Shown: positions 48,748-58,788, counted from the stretch's first letter. The stretch is DNA of 64,000 bases from Yersinia alsatica (GCF_902170305.1 NZ_CABHWW010000011.1:124001-188000), one strand, 5' to 3'. The notes: generated by a model from the sequence alone, not told the origin. Made by a program: numbers and translations.

Positions 48748-50060
48748 GCTGTTTTCCTCTTTTGCCATAGCGCGAGTGCGTGTAAATGCTGCGGCTGCAA
48801 CACCACTTGTGGGCGAGCTTGCTGCAATAGCTCAGCCGCCGCTTGCACAGTCGCGACTCGTTGCGTATCTAACAACCATGCCGCAATCACCAATGCACTG
48901 CGCGACATACCGAGCGCACAATGAACCAACACCGTCCCCTGTTGCTGCTGGAGTTGGTCAAGGCTCGCAACTGCCTGGGCCAATTGCTTCTGCGTCGGCA
49001 CCACTAAATCCATCAATGGGCAGCATATATAGGCTTTATGGTGGCTGTTATGGCTGCGGCTAAATTCTGCGGTGACATCCAATACACTGGCCTGCGCTAA
49101 CGGTACTCGCGGGTAACTGCCAATAAATACGCCGTCCGCAACTTCTACCGCTTGGGGCAATCGGCGGGTAAAGCCATACATCGAGAGCCACGCCCCCAGC
49201 CGGTAAGGCCATAATAGCAAGCGGGCTGAAGATGAAATCTGGCCATCTTGCTGCTTTTGGAACACACCCACGCCCCAACCGCTATAGCCAGCAGCCACCG
49301 CAAGCAGAGCCAGTGCTAACCATCCCAGTATAGACCAGCCACCGCCCAGCCACAGACCCAAACTGCCCACCAGTATCGCTGCACCACCATACCAGAGCAC
49401 CAGCTTCAGAGCCGGACGACGCGGTCGCTGCCAACACCAACCGCTATTTATCGGGATCAAATAGCTGACAACAACACCCGCCGCCAATCCAGTGACAATA
49501 TCAATCACATGATGCTGCCAAGTGGTCAGCACTGATATTGCAATCAATGCAAACCAGCCACTCATTAACCAACGCAATGTCCCTTGGCAGTGTGGCCAGA
49601 AGCGCAACCATAACAACCAGGCCAGCATGATGTGCAATGAAGGTGCTTGGTTGTAAGGTAAGTCAAACATTTCCAACTGTTGGAATAACCACCCAAATGG
49701 CCCGTCAGTCACTGGACGAACAAAACTGAACTTGAGTGGGAATAATAGGAAGCCTAGACAGGCCACCAGCGAGGCCATCACCAAGCGCCATGCATGTCGA
49801 GTTTGCTCTCGTAGCGAAGTGCAGATAAAGAGTGACAATCCATAGAGCAGGTCAATGCTCCAATAGGGCACAATCGTCCAAGGCAAAAAAGGAATATGGT
49901 GCTCCCAGCCATATACCACACTGCCCACGCCAACACGGCTGGCGGTGAAATGGTTGGTCTGACCATAGCTGATAAAAAATAGCGGGGCCAGCAACAATAG
50001 CCACAGCACAGCTCGTCGCCAGAGCTGCCTGCGGCTTACCAGACTATCAACCTCAGTCAT
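48741..50060 (-). CDS. ynbD: YnbD: PAP2-type phosphatase fused to dual-specificity phosphatase
   Basis: The product (439 residues from 50060) has an N-terminal membrane PAP2-like phosphatase domain with APSLHIMLAWL near residue 140 (PSLH form of the PSGH motif) and TTWQHHVIDIVTG near 185, then more helices, and a C-terminal dual-specificity/tyrosine phosphatase domain whose signature HCALGMSR fits HCx5R (about residue 390). It would dephosphorylate a lipid phosphate on the membrane and something else in the cytoplasm. The ATG at 50060 overlaps the ynbC stop by 8 bases (ATGACTGA). E. coli YnbD has the same architecture. Confidence 0.85.
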   Translation of the reverse strand: MTEVDSLVSRRQLWRRAVLWLLLLAPLFFISYGQTNHFTASRVGVGSVVYGWEHHIPFLPWTIVPYWSIDLLYGLSLFICTSLREQTRHAWRLVMASLVACLGFLLFPLKFSFVRPVTDGPFGWLFQQLEMFDLPYNQAPSLHIMLAWLLWLRFWPHCQGTLRWLMSGWFALIAISVLTTWQHHVIDIVTGLAAGVVVSYLIPINSGWCWQRPRRPALKLVLWYGGAAILVGSLGLWLGGGWSILGWLALALLAVAAGYSGWGVGVFQKQQDGQISSSARLLLWPYRLGAWLSMYGFTRRLPQAVEVADGVFIGSYPRVPLAQASVLDVTAEFSRSHNSHHKAYICCPLMDLVVPTQKQLAQAVASLDQLQQQQGTVLVHCALGMSRSALVIAAWLLDTQRVATVQAAAELLQQARPQVVLQPQHLHALALWQKRKTAC

Positions 50061-51816
50061 GCGCACGACGTACCGCCAGCGACACGGTAAAAATCCCCCA
50101 CTCGTCAATCAACTGATGGCATTTATCAAAACCGGCCTGCTCGACAAGCGTATCCATCTCACCCTGACTGCGTACCCGCATTACCCACGGCTGGCCCCCC
50201 TGATGGCTGGTCAATGCACGGGCAATCATCTTCAGTTGTGGATGCCAAGGTTGCCCGGTATAGACCAGCACGCCGCCGGGCGGAACCGCCGCTGCCAGCC
50301 CAGCCAATGACGCCGCAACCATCTCGTTTTGCGGGAATAGCTCATACAGGCCAGAAACAATCGCCAGTGTAGGGTTGGGCGTCAGACTCGCCAGAGAGTC
50401 CCGGTCGAAGGCATCGCCTTTTTCAAAATGGGCCACTTCAGCCAGATTGCGCTGCGCAATCATGGCCTGCCCTTTTTCTACATTCAGCTCGCTATAATCA
50501 CGTAGCAGGATTTGTTCAACATCAGGTTGCTCGGTCAGGGCATCCAACACATAACGGCCATGACCTGCGGCAATATCAACAATGCGCAGTGGCATCCCTT
50601 TATCACGCAGTTGCGTCAATGCCATTTGGATTGTCTGTTGCAGATGGACTTTACGCATCCGAATGCCGCGCCAGCCAATGCTGTTGAGATATTGCTGATC
50701 AAGATACTTTCCTAGCTTGTTCTTGCCCTCCGGCTGGTTGCGATAGACATAATCCAGCGTGCTGCCAGAGTCAAAACCGGTTTCGAACCCTAAACGTACC
50801 CCGGTAGCACTGCTGCCCAATGTCTTCATGCCATAGCGCAATGCGCGATAGTATAATCCTTCAGCAGAATAGGGTTTTAGTGGCACTTGCAGTGCGCGAT
50901 AGCTGTCCGCACTGGCACTCCAGCGATCTTCATAGCGGTAATTGTGGCGAGGCAGTTCTTCGGTATACAGGCGCTCAATAAAAATACGCATTTTATCAAA
51001 CGCCAGTTGGCGATCTTTTTCACCCAAGGTGTCGTGATAGAAACCGGGCAAAATATGTTGCTCTTTCACCGGGCTACTCAGCCGCTGGTAGAATTGTTGC
51101 TGTGGCGCGCGATGGACCACAAAATCGTCACCCGAAATCAGTAATTGTGTCGGTAAGGTAATGGCCGCAGCATCCTGCACAATTCGGTCGGCAGCGCGGT
51201 AGAGATCTAACAGAATATTGACCGCAATTGGGCGGCTGACCAGAGGGTCATTATCAAAACTGGCAACACGCTGTGCGTCGTGGGTCAGGAATTTACCTTT
51301 GACATAAGATTTAACGTAAAACAGCCCGCGGAAACGGTGCATTAAGGTTAATCCCGGGCGAGCAAACGGCACATACAGTTTTACCTTAAATGCCGGTGAC
51401 GCCAGAATCATTCCGCGAATTTTTGGCGCATAGTCATGTACCCACGTCGAAACCAGTACCGCCCCCACACTCTGCGCCACCACCATAATATCTTGCATCG
51501 CGATTTGGCTATCAGTGGCGGCAAAACGGACAAACTCATCAACATCTTGTACCGAACGAGTCAGACTTGGGCTATAGCCACGATCCCCCGGCGACTGACC
51601 ATGCCCTCTGGCATCCCATGCATAAAATGTCACATCCGGCAGCATCAATTCATCAACAATATGCTGTAGACGTCCTGAATGTTCATGGCCACGGTGAAAT
51701 AGCACGATGACCCGTTTAGCTGGGCCATTTTGCGCCGGCCAACAGCGATAAAATAGCGCGACATTGTCACTGGTGGTAAATGTCAGTTCCTGAGCAATAC
51801 GATTTCCTTGAGTCAC
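50053..51816 (-). CDS. ynbC: YnbC: alpha/beta hydrolase fused to SAM-dependent methyltransferase-like domain
   Basis: A 587-residue two-domain protein. Residues about 20-290 form a serine hydrolase of the monoacylglycerol lipase type, with RGHGQSPGDRGYSP, the nucleophile segment VVAQSVGAVLVS and a late GFYHDTLGE histidine. Residues about 390-587 form a methyltransferase-like fold with the SAM-binding VDIAAGHGRYVLDAL. The gene starts with GTG and overlaps the acyltransferase stop (GTGA). E. coli YnbC has the same arrangement. Probable job: hydrolysis and perhaps methylation of a lipid intermediate. Both activities are unproven. Confidence 0.82.
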   Translation of the reverse strand: MTQGNRIAQELTFTTSDNVALFYRCWPAQNGPAKRVIVLFHRGHEHSGRLQHIVDELMLPDVTFYAWDARGHGQSPGDRGYSPSLTRSVQDVDEFVRFAATDSQIAMQDIMVVAQSVGAVLVSTWVHDYAPKIRGMILASPAFKVKLYVPFARPGLTLMHRFRGLFYVKSYVKGKFLTHDAQRVASFDNDPLVSRPIAVNILLDLYRAADRIVQDAAAITLPTQLLISGDDFVVHRAPQQQFYQRLSSPVKEQHILPGFYHDTLGEKDRQLAFDKMRIFIERLYTEELPRHNYRYEDRWSASADSYRALQVPLKPYSAEGLYYRALRYGMKTLGSSATGVRLGFETGFDSGSTLDYVYRNQPEGKNKLGKYLDQQYLNSIGWRGIRMRKVHLQQTIQMALTQLRDKGMPLRIVDIAAGHGRYVLDALTEQPDVEQILLRDYSELNVEKGQAMIAQRNLAEVAHFEKGDAFDRDSLASLTPNPTLAIVSGLYELFPQNEMVAASLAGLAAAVPPGGVLVYTGQPWHPQLKMIARALTSHQGGQPWVMRVRSQGEMDTLVEQAGFDKCHQLIDEWGIFTVSLAVRRAHD

Positions 51817-52451
51817 GGCATTTTCCTTGTTGCGAGCTGTTGCAGGGCGATAAAGCGTTGCTGTAATTCAGTTCGGAATATCTGTTTGTCATCATGAAAA
51901 TAGAAAGGTTTATCAACATAGATATCAATAAAGAATGGCACTGGGATGCGCTGTCCTTTTCCCATGGCCCGCCCTAGTCCATGCATATACACCGGAGTGA
52001 TGGGTACGCTGGGAAATTGGCGGCTCAAATACCACAGACCAGATTTAAATTCGGAGAACTTTTCCGGTTCGCCACGGGTTCCTTCAGGAAACAGAATCAC
52101 AATTTTGTTATTGGAGAGCGCTTCAATGCAGCCCGCCAAAGGGTCACTGCCCTTAGCTGCACCACCACGGGTTACCGGAATAATGCCAATCACTTTAATG
52201 GCGAACCAGGCAATGGCGCGGTTACGTAGAAAGTAATCCGCTGCCGCGACCGGATGAACTTGTGACAACGTCGATAAGGGGAATAAGGTAAACAGCGTCA
52301 ATATATCTAAGTGGCTATTATGGTTTGCCACCACAATTGCCGGCCCTTTGAGGGGCAGTTGTTTTCGCTGCCAGACAGAAACCCCCAGCCATACCAGCAC
52401 TACCGGATACGCCACACACAGCGTAAAAATCCAGCGCAATAGTCGGTTCAC
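51813..52451 (-). CDS. Lysophospholipid/glycerol-phosphate acyltransferase (PlsC-like)
   Basis: The 212-residue membrane-bound acyltransferase has the HX4D catalytic motif in VANHNSHLDIL, the FPEGTRGEPEKFSEF substrate motif, and an N-terminal hydrophobic helix. It would move an acyl chain onto a lysophospholipid or glycerol-phosphate. It lies between ynbB and ynbC with 9-base and overlapping junctions. I do not recall it inside the E. coli ynbABCD operon, so here the operon seems to contain an extra acylation step. Confidence 0.85.
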   Translation of the reverse strand: MNRLLRWIFTLCVAYPVVLVWLGVSVWQRKQLPLKGPAIVVANHNSHLDILTLFTLFPLSTLSQVHPVAAADYFLRNRAIAWFAIKVIGIIPVTRGGAAKGSDPLAGCIEALSNNKIVILFPEGTRGEPEKFSEFKSGLWYLSRQFPSVPITPVYMHGLGRAMGKGQRIPVPFFIDIYVDKPFYFHDDKQIFRTELQQRFIALQQLATRKMP

Positions 52452-52460
52452 GGCTAGCCC

Positions 52461-53381
52461 TCAATAATAAAAATAGCGAATGAAATGGAAAAATAGCGGC
52501 GCGGTATAGATCAAGGAATCCAGCCGGTCGAGAATGCCACCGTGACCAGGTAATAATTTGCCTGAATCTTTCACCCCAAGATCGCGTTTAACTGCTGACA
52601 TCACCACATCACCGCAGAACCCGGTTAAACCAATCAGTAACCCGGCAAGCAGTGAAAACGCGAGGTTCATCGGTGTTAATAGTGACCCCAGAATACCCGC
52701 TAATACCATGGTGGTTGCCACTCCGCCCAGCAAACCGGCTAGCGTCTTATTTGGGCTAACTTTCGGCGTAACCTTGATGCGGCCTAATGATTTCCCCCAT
52801 AAGTATTGAGCAATATCATTCAGTTCGGTTAATGCCACCAAGAACACCACTAACAGCGCGCCCTGCCCGCCAATACCGCCGGGTAATACCATTAGGAATG
52901 CCACATGACTGAGTGCAAATACCGTGGTCATCAACCCCCAATGCATATTGGATGCCGCATGCAAGAAGCCCTGGGTATCACCAATCATCACCATGCGTAT
53001 CGGCAAGAATAAGAAAGCATAAATTGGGATGAAAATAACAAACATGCCGTACCAACCCATTCCAATCCATAAATAATGAATCGGGATAGCGAGATACATC
53101 CATAGCAAAGGAATATTGTCAGAGCGACGAGTTGAAATAAGCGTCAGGAACTCTTTTAATGCCAAAAAACTAATAAAACCGAAGATAACCAGCGACAGCC
53201 ATTTTGGGCTAACCATAGCGACGGCAAAAACAATAATAATCAGCCACCAACTGGTAATACGCTGGCGTAATTCCAGCCAGTCTTTTTGTGGGTAGCGCAA
53301 TATCAAGACCAAAATAGTGACGCTGGCTACGGCTAATAAAGCAAAAATGACGGACAGACTGACAACAAGAGTCGAGTTCAT
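52461..53381 (-). CDS. ynbB: YnbB: CdsA-family CTP:phosphatidate cytidylyltransferase
   Basis: The 306-residue polytopic enzyme makes CDP-diacylglycerol from CTP and phosphatidate. The CDP-diglyceride synthetase signature is intact near the C terminus: SAVKRDLGVKDSG, then PGHGGILDRLDS. About eight membrane helices are visible. E. coli YnbB is a CdsA paralogue linked to glycolipid MPIase synthesis. It starts one base after the ynbA stop, so the pair supplies CDP-DAG to a CDP-alcohol transferase. Confidence 0.9.
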   Translation of the reverse strand: MNSTLVVSLSVIFALLAVASVTILVLILRYPQKDWLELRQRITSWWLIIIVFAVAMVSPKWLSLVIFGFISFLALKEFLTLISTRRSDNIPLLWMYLAIPIHYLWIGMGWYGMFVIFIPIYAFLFLPIRMVMIGDTQGFLHAASNMHWGLMTTVFALSHVAFLMVLPGGIGGQGALLVVFLVALTELNDIAQYLWGKSLGRIKVTPKVSPNKTLAGLLGGVATTMVLAGILGSLLTPMNLAFSLLAGLLIGLTGFCGDVVMSAVKRDLGVKDSGKLLPGHGGILDRLDSLIYTAPLFFHFIRYFYY

Positions 53382-53382
53382 A

Positions 53383-53982
53383 TTATGCCTCTGGCTTTAG
53401 TGCTGCCCAGCAGCGGTTAATACAGGTCCATAGCAGTAATATGGATACCAGCGCAAACAACCATCCGGAATACGCCAAAGCCTGTGGCCATAGGGCAATT
53501 GCCAGCCCATAAGCACCGAATAACAGTGCGCGGTCACTTTTCCCCATCGGCCCCTGATACCCGCGTGGGCGGCCCAATGTTTGGGCCATAACACCACAAA
53601 ACTCACTCAGTAAGGCGAGAAATACCGCTAATATCACCAGCTCCGGACGAGCAAAAGGCAGTAAAGCGAAAGGCAGATAGAGCGCCGCATCTGAGACAAT
53701 ATCGCCAATCTCATTTAATAAAGCCCCTAGATGAGATTGCTGGTTAAATTCCCTCGCCAACATGCCGTCAATAGCATTCAGCGCCATACGGAAAAACAGG
53801 AACACGGGCAGTAGGATAAACATCATCCGCGCTGGAAATAATAGCAATAAGCAGCCAACCACTAATGAGGCAATCAGGGTAAATAATGTGACCTGATTTG
53901 CCGTAATCCCCCGCCGGTGCAACCAAGCCAAACACGGGCGCAGTAACGCCTGAAATCGCGGTTTAATATCATAAAGCGTCAT
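53383..53982 (-). CDS. ynbA: YnbA: CDP-alcohol phosphatidyltransferase-like protein
   Basis: A 199-residue polytopic protein of the CDP-alcohol phosphatidyltransferase family. The signature NAIDGMLAREFN with GALLNEIGD aligns with D-x2-DG-x2-AR-x8-G-x3-D-x3-D, but the first and third aspartates are Asn69 and Asn90. Asp72 and Asp94 remain. As far as I recall E. coli YnbA has the same changes, so this is a family trait and not decay. The usual reaction, transfer of phosphatidate from CDP-DAG to an alcohol, may be altered. It heads the operon. Confidence 0.85.
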   Translation of the reverse strand: MTLYDIKPRFQALLRPCLAWLHRRGITANQVTLFTLIASLVVGCLLLLFPARMMFILLPVFLFFRMALNAIDGMLAREFNQQSHLGALLNEIGDIVSDAALYLPFALLPFARPELVILAVFLALLSEFCGVMAQTLGRPRGYQGPMGKSDRALLFGAYGLAIALWPQALAYSGWLFALVSILLLWTCINRCWAALKPEA

Positions 53983-54236
53983 AAATACACCTGTGTATTG
54001 ACCCTGAAAAAGTCAGCAATTGTCTGGTGCGGCGGTATTTGAATATTCCACACCAAATGATTCTAGAAAGGTATCACTTGTGGCCGAAGAGACCAACAGG
54101 AAAAATGAGGCGAAAACCAGATCTATCAGATTGATTTATAGGAATTTTCTTGATTTCATTTCTTCGACTATTGCCAGCCCATTATTGCCGCGGAAAGTAG
54201 CGTCGAGTCAGCGGTTATGATTGAGTACTCAGCCCA

Positions 54237-55028
54237 TCAGGGCTGCAATAGCTGCTCAGCCGTCACCACCGTGCCAAAGTCATCCAGCACCGAGTAAAAT
54301 ACCTTCATTCCAGCAGTCACCATGCCCTTGGTTTGCTCCAAAACAAAGCTATCCTGTCCTTTAGGATTAATCATGCCGCTTTCGGGGACGACACTCGCGA
54401 CAATCTGGCTCTTATCGCGCCCCAGTGAGATTTCGAGCAACGTCTGGTGGAAAGGTGTGGGGTTACTAACGAGTACCGCAGATTTATTTCCTTGTTTTAT
54501 CAGGCTAAAACGTAGTTGTTCCTGAATAGTGGCGGTGCTTATTCCCTGCAACTGCTGCGGTCGATAGAATAATTTGATCCGCGTTCTGAAGGCCATCTGC
54601 ATTTGGCTGGCAGCATTGTTCGGTACCTTCTGTGGGACTTCCAGTACATTTAGCCAAAATACCGATTCACGATCACTGGGTAGTGGTGTGCCACTGCCGG
54701 TAAATAAGACTCTAAGACGTTGTGAGCGCGTGCCATCCAGACGCAAAATCGGTGGGGACACAATAAAAGGCGTGGTGATTTTCTCTGGTGGCGCTTCACT
54801 TTCGCCAAGATCGACCCAGATCTGAAGCAGCACCGCTGAGCGGCCTTCGTTAACCACTCTCAGTGTCGCTTCTTTATCTTTGGCGTTGACTATCAAACGC
54901 GTAGCACCCAGATAGATCTCGGCATGCGCTGCTGGAATCTGGCTACACAAGGCCATCGCACTGGCGAGTAGCAAACCACTTAACCATCGACCTTTCAAGT
55001 TTAAGCCCCAACGATGAGAAGCTGACAT
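54237..55028 (-). CDS. Fimbrial periplasmic chaperone (second of the operon)
   Basis: A 263-residue PapD-like chaperone with a long signal region (residues about 14-37, ending AHAE) and the family features LRVVNEGRSAVLLQIW, RVLFTGSG and DRESVFWLNVLEVP. It keeps pilus subunits folded in the periplasm by donor-strand complementation. It is last in the operon, after the adhesin, and is distinct from the chaperone at 58868, so one of the two may serve the adhesin or the tip. Confidence 0.9.
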   Translation of the reverse strand: MSASHRWGLNLKGRWLSGLLLASAMALCSQIPAAHAEIYLGATRLIVNAKDKEATLRVVNEGRSAVLLQIWVDLGESEAPPEKITTPFIVSPPILRLDGTRSQRLRVLFTGSGTPLPSDRESVFWLNVLEVPQKVPNNAASQMQMAFRTRIKLFYRPQQLQGISTATIQEQLRFSLIKQGNKSAVLVSNPTPFHQTLLEISLGRDKSQIVASVVPESGMINPKGQDSFVLEQTKGMVTAGMKVFYSVLDDFGTVVTAEQLLQP

Positions 55029-55035
55029 AGTAGTC

Positions 55036-56163
55036 CTACTTATAATTCAGCGTGAAAGTGATTTCGCTATTAGCACTACCGGCACCCACCGAGTTGCCGG
55101 TTTGAAACAGCCCGGCCTGCATTGGCACCTGATAGTTGGCCTTTGAGGTCGCATCGTAGTTATCCAGCAGATAAACCGTACCAAAGGTCACCGGTGTACC
55201 CGTACCACGTAATAGTTGGATGCCGACACCACTGGCTGTGGAGCTTGCATTCGGTGCCACTACACCATTCGTAGCATCAAGCACTTTCGTCGTGGCCGCA
55301 AAACTGTAACCAATGCTGGCCAACCCGGCTGGGCATTGGTTGAATGCCAGATTAAATGTTTTGCGGCCGGCATTAGAACCAACCCCATGAAAATCACTGA
55401 CTGAAGCCTCGGGCAAATTCACCGTCACATTGGGCGTCGTGCAAGTGCCGCCAGCTGCGGCAATTGAACTCCCGGCTTTAAACTGGGTAATCATATAGGT
55501 GAGATCACCGACCGCAGGCGTGCCGTTATTGTAGATTTGCACATGGCGCATATAAGTCGGGTCGAACAACGGTATCGTGCCACTGGTCAGGGTTGTAGCG
55601 GTTTTGACGAAACGAATCTGGACATCAAGCCCCAGATAGAATTTGACCCCGGCATTGTAACTGATGGCGATCGACTCAGAATGTGTTTGCTGCCCCCCAG
55701 TGGCGATAGTTAACGGCTGCCAATTAGTGGTTTTACCATTCAGGCTAAAACGCCAGCGGGCAATGTACCCCAAGCCAGTCTTGCCAGTGCCGTTATAAAC
55801 ATTATAAGTTTGCCCATCGGTGCTGATACTGCTGTTTACCCCATAGGGTGGATAGCCCTGCACGCTAAAAGTAATTGGTTGCTGATAATTGCTATTAGGC
55901 GTGCAATTCCAGGCGGTAGAGTTATTTGAATTGATCCAAGGGCCAATCACACTACCGACGATACTGTCTTTACCTATTTCCAGCGACGTGGTATCGAAAT
56001 ACTGATAATAACCGCTGTTACGCGCGCAGTTAGCATACACCCCCTCGGCACTGGCCACTCCGGCATAACCCAGCAGCAGTAAACCACCTAAAAACAGCGG
56101 CTTCCAGCGGGCAATTACAGCCCATAGGGCTGAACTCAAGGGCAAAAAGTTACGTTGCATCAT
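55036..56163 (-). CDS. Fimbrial tip adhesin (two-domain)
   Basis: A 375-residue secreted protein with a signal peptide (ending about residue 39, VASAE). It is about twice pilin length: an N-terminal receptor-binding domain (about 40-220) with Cys pairs, then a pilin domain from about 235 with GGTCTTPNVTVNLPE and the C-terminal ITFTLNYK beta strand used for donor-strand exchange. This is FimH-type architecture. The receptor cannot be predicted. The gene follows the usher with a 27-base gap. Confidence 0.85.
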   Translation of the reverse strand: MMQRNFLPLSSALWAVIARWKPLFLGGLLLLGYAGVASAEGVYANCARNSGYYQYFDTTSLEIGKDSIVGSVIGPWINSNNSTAWNCTPNSNYQQPITFSVQGYPPYGVNSSISTDGQTYNVYNGTGKTGLGYIARWRFSLNGKTTNWQPLTIATGGQQTHSESIAISYNAGVKFYLGLDVQIRFVKTATTLTSGTIPLFDPTYMRHVQIYNNGTPAVGDLTYMITQFKAGSSIAAAGGTCTTPNVTVNLPEASVSDFHGVGSNAGRKTFNLAFNQCPAGLASIGYSFAATTKVLDATNGVVAPNASSTASGVGIQLLRGTGTPVTFGTVYLLDNYDATSKANYQVPMQAGLFQTGNSVGAGSANSEITFTLNYK

Positions 56164-56190
56164 TATCGTATTCCTGTCTTCCGATAGTAT

Positions 56191-58788
56191 TTATTTGCAT
56201 ATCACCTCTAACTGCCGGAATTCTCCCTGAGCCACAGCGCCGCCGGGTAATTTATAATCAAATCCACAATTTTCACCTGCACCCTCACCCCAGATGACGC
56301 GCAGATGGCCCTCTTGCTCATGCACCCGGACCAAGGCTTGCCCGCCCTGAGCGATATAGCCTACACCAATACCATTAGCATCTTTTACTTCAGCACCAAA
56401 AGGCAGTGGCGTGCTATCCGCCCGATGCCCGGTCAATAGAATCGAATAACCGCTGGAAGTCTCAAACTTCATCAACGCCACTGCGCCCGCGGTTGGAGCA
56501 ACCCGCTGACTGGTGGTTTTAAATTCCACATCTGACGACAAACCTTTCGGATCAAGTTCAACATCATTTTGTCGATAAGGGCTTAGATAAGGCACAATCG
56601 CCCGACCTCGGCTATCAAGGCGGGTACCTGAATAATTGGTCACTCGCGCCCCTGCCGCATCCGGTGCCTCGATAATGCCAACGGTATCACCCAACGTTGA
56701 GGCAAATATCACACCACCGCGATAAGCAACAACACCACCAGACACACTGCCGCTGACCTGATCGTAATCATTACTTTTCGAATAACTGCCACCAATAGTA
56801 GCTTTCGGTGCCAGCCAATTACCATTCACGCCCAGAGTGTTATAGCTGCCATTCTCGTCAGTACGATTATTCGCAACCGAAACACCATAGTTAAATTGAC
56901 TATCACTTCCCGCAGAACCTGACACGCCAGTTTGTATCGAACTGCTCTCGCGAGTACTGGTATAGCTGGTGTTCAAACGCGGTGAGCCATTTTTGCTGCC
57001 CAATGGAATAGAGAAAGAGACACTCAACTGATTATCCCAATCCCCGCTAGACATATTGCGTAACCGGTTAAGGGCCACGTTATAACTCAGTGACTTATAA
57101 CTATTATTATAGCCAAGCTGGAAATTCATATCGCGTCGTTGCCCGCCCCAGTAATCCTGCGCATTGGCGTTGGCATAAAACGCACCGTAACCCTCGGGCA
57201 GACCTTGGGTAATGCTGACTTGCGCCTGATTGCGACGACGATATTTAAAGCTGTCATCGTAGCTGGTGCTATCCGTTGGCAAGCTAGAATTGAAAACCGT
57301 TCTATTCACTTCGCCGTGCTGCAGATAGTCACGCATTCGCATAGCTTCAGAAGCTGTGTAAAAACCATCACTAGAGTAGTGGTAACTGGCAATGGTTAGG
57401 CTGGTATTGGTTTCGGGTAATGAATTGGCGTAGGTCACACCAATACTCTGACCATTTTGATCACTTTCCCCCGGTAGCTTGGTTTGCGCCTGTGTCACAC
57501 TAAATGCCAGTGCACCGACGGAGGTATTAAATGCCAGCCCGGCAGAAGCAGAAAGATACCCTTCAGCCGCCACTACGCCACCATTGCCCGTAATCAGATT
57601 GGATAAACCATGGCGCACGGTTCCCATAAACAGAGCCGGTTTTTCGACCATTGAATTATCACGATACTCACCGGCCATCAGGGAATAACGCGTGGTTCCC
57701 GGTCGCAATAATTCAGCTATAGAGGTAAAAGGCACGACAAATGACTGTTCGCTACCATCAGCTTCGGTGATGGTCACACTCAGATTGCCGCCCTGACCAG
57801 TAGGATAGAGATCGTCGATGGCAAACGGCCCCGGCGGTACCGTGGTCTCATAAATAGATTGGCCTTGCTGTCGTACCACTACGCGGGCATTGGTGCGGGC
57901 AATACCACGGACCACTGGTGCATAACCGCGCTGAGAATCTGCAAACATGCGGTCATCCGAGGTCAGTTCAATACCGCGGTAGCTGATACTGTCAAATACC
58001 TGACCATCAGTGCTTGAATCACCCACCGTCATTTTACTGTACAGGGATGGCACGGCGCGCTCAGCATAGGTGGCCAGATTTTGATAATCAAATCCTTGGC
58101 TATCACTACGATTTAGTGCACTACGGTAATACAAACGCCAACTTTGCCAGTTAAAACCGCCCAACAGCCCCAGATATTGATAGGTCTGACTGCTGATATC
58201 GTGCTGGTTACTGCGATAACCGGTGTAGTCATATTTCAAGGTTGCCGCCGTCACCCCATCATCCCAATATTTGGGATTAACATAGCCACGGGCCTGACGG
58301 ATTAAAAAAGCTTGAGGAACCTGAATATCCAGGCGCTGAGTATTCTCATCAAAAATGGCATTGCCGCCTTCCACGAGATTGCTCAATGGCAGGCACACCC
58401 CCGTAGTTTCAAGCAGCTGTTGAACATCAGAAGTGATATGTGTGATATCAACTCCTAATTCCGCAAACAGTGTGGCGTCATAACAGGGGGAGGCAACTTT
58501 AGAATCCGGCGTAGGTAACTCAAAGCGCATATTCTGACGCCCAATCCACTGCTCATTCAGATAAATATCAACGCTGCGCTCACCCGGAGCAACAGGATTG
58601 CCCTCACTGTAACGCGCCGCATCTACAGAGAAACGGAGAAAAGAATCGCTGAACTCGACATGCTCAGGATCTTCAGCTGCTGAAGTTGAACTAAATAGCA
58701 CACTACCCAAGCTACAAATAACAAGAGAGAATGCCGATAAATATTTCGGGCGCTCGCGTTTTTGATAATACATGTAATAACTAAGCAT
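56191..58788 (-). CDS. Fimbrial outer-membrane usher
   Basis: An 865-residue usher that assembles subunits and secretes the pilus. It has a signal peptide near residues 15-38, an N-terminal chaperone-binding domain (FSDSFLRFSVDAARYSEGN), the 24-strand barrel with plug (VYDLYPTG-type segment here IDDLYPTGQGGNLSVTI) and C-terminal domains ending RQLEVICK. All regions are present, so it is intact. Confidence 0.93.
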   Translation of the reverse strand: MLSYYMYYQKRERPKYLSAFSLVICSLGSVLFSSTSAAEDPEHVEFSDSFLRFSVDAARYSEGNPVAPGERSVDIYLNEQWIGRQNMRFELPTPDSKVASPCYDATLFAELGVDITHITSDVQQLLETTGVCLPLSNLVEGGNAIFDENTQRLDIQVPQAFLIRQARGYVNPKYWDDGVTAATLKYDYTGYRSNQHDISSQTYQYLGLLGGFNWQSWRLYYRSALNRSDSQGFDYQNLATYAERAVPSLYSKMTVGDSSTDGQVFDSISYRGIELTSDDRMFADSQRGYAPVVRGIARTNARVVVRQQGQSIYETTVPPGPFAIDDLYPTGQGGNLSVTITEADGSEQSFVVPFTSIAELLRPGTTRYSLMAGEYRDNSMVEKPALFMGTVRHGLSNLITGNGGVVAAEGYLSASAGLAFNTSVGALAFSVTQAQTKLPGESDQNGQSIGVTYANSLPETNTSLTIASYHYSSDGFYTASEAMRMRDYLQHGEVNRTVFNSSLPTDSTSYDDSFKYRRRNQAQVSITQGLPEGYGAFYANANAQDYWGGQRRDMNFQLGYNNSYKSLSYNVALNRLRNMSSGDWDNQLSVSFSIPLGSKNGSPRLNTSYTSTRESSSIQTGVSGSAGSDSQFNYGVSVANNRTDENGSYNTLGVNGNWLAPKATIGGSYSKSNDYDQVSGSVSGGVVAYRGGVIFASTLGDTVGIIEAPDAAGARVTNYSGTRLDSRGRAIVPYLSPYRQNDVELDPKGLSSDVEFKTTSQRVAPTAGAVALMKFETSSGYSILLTGHRADSTPLPFGAEVKDANGIGVGYIAQGGQALVRVHEQEGHLRVIWGEGAGENCGFDYKLPGGAVAQGEFRQLEVICK

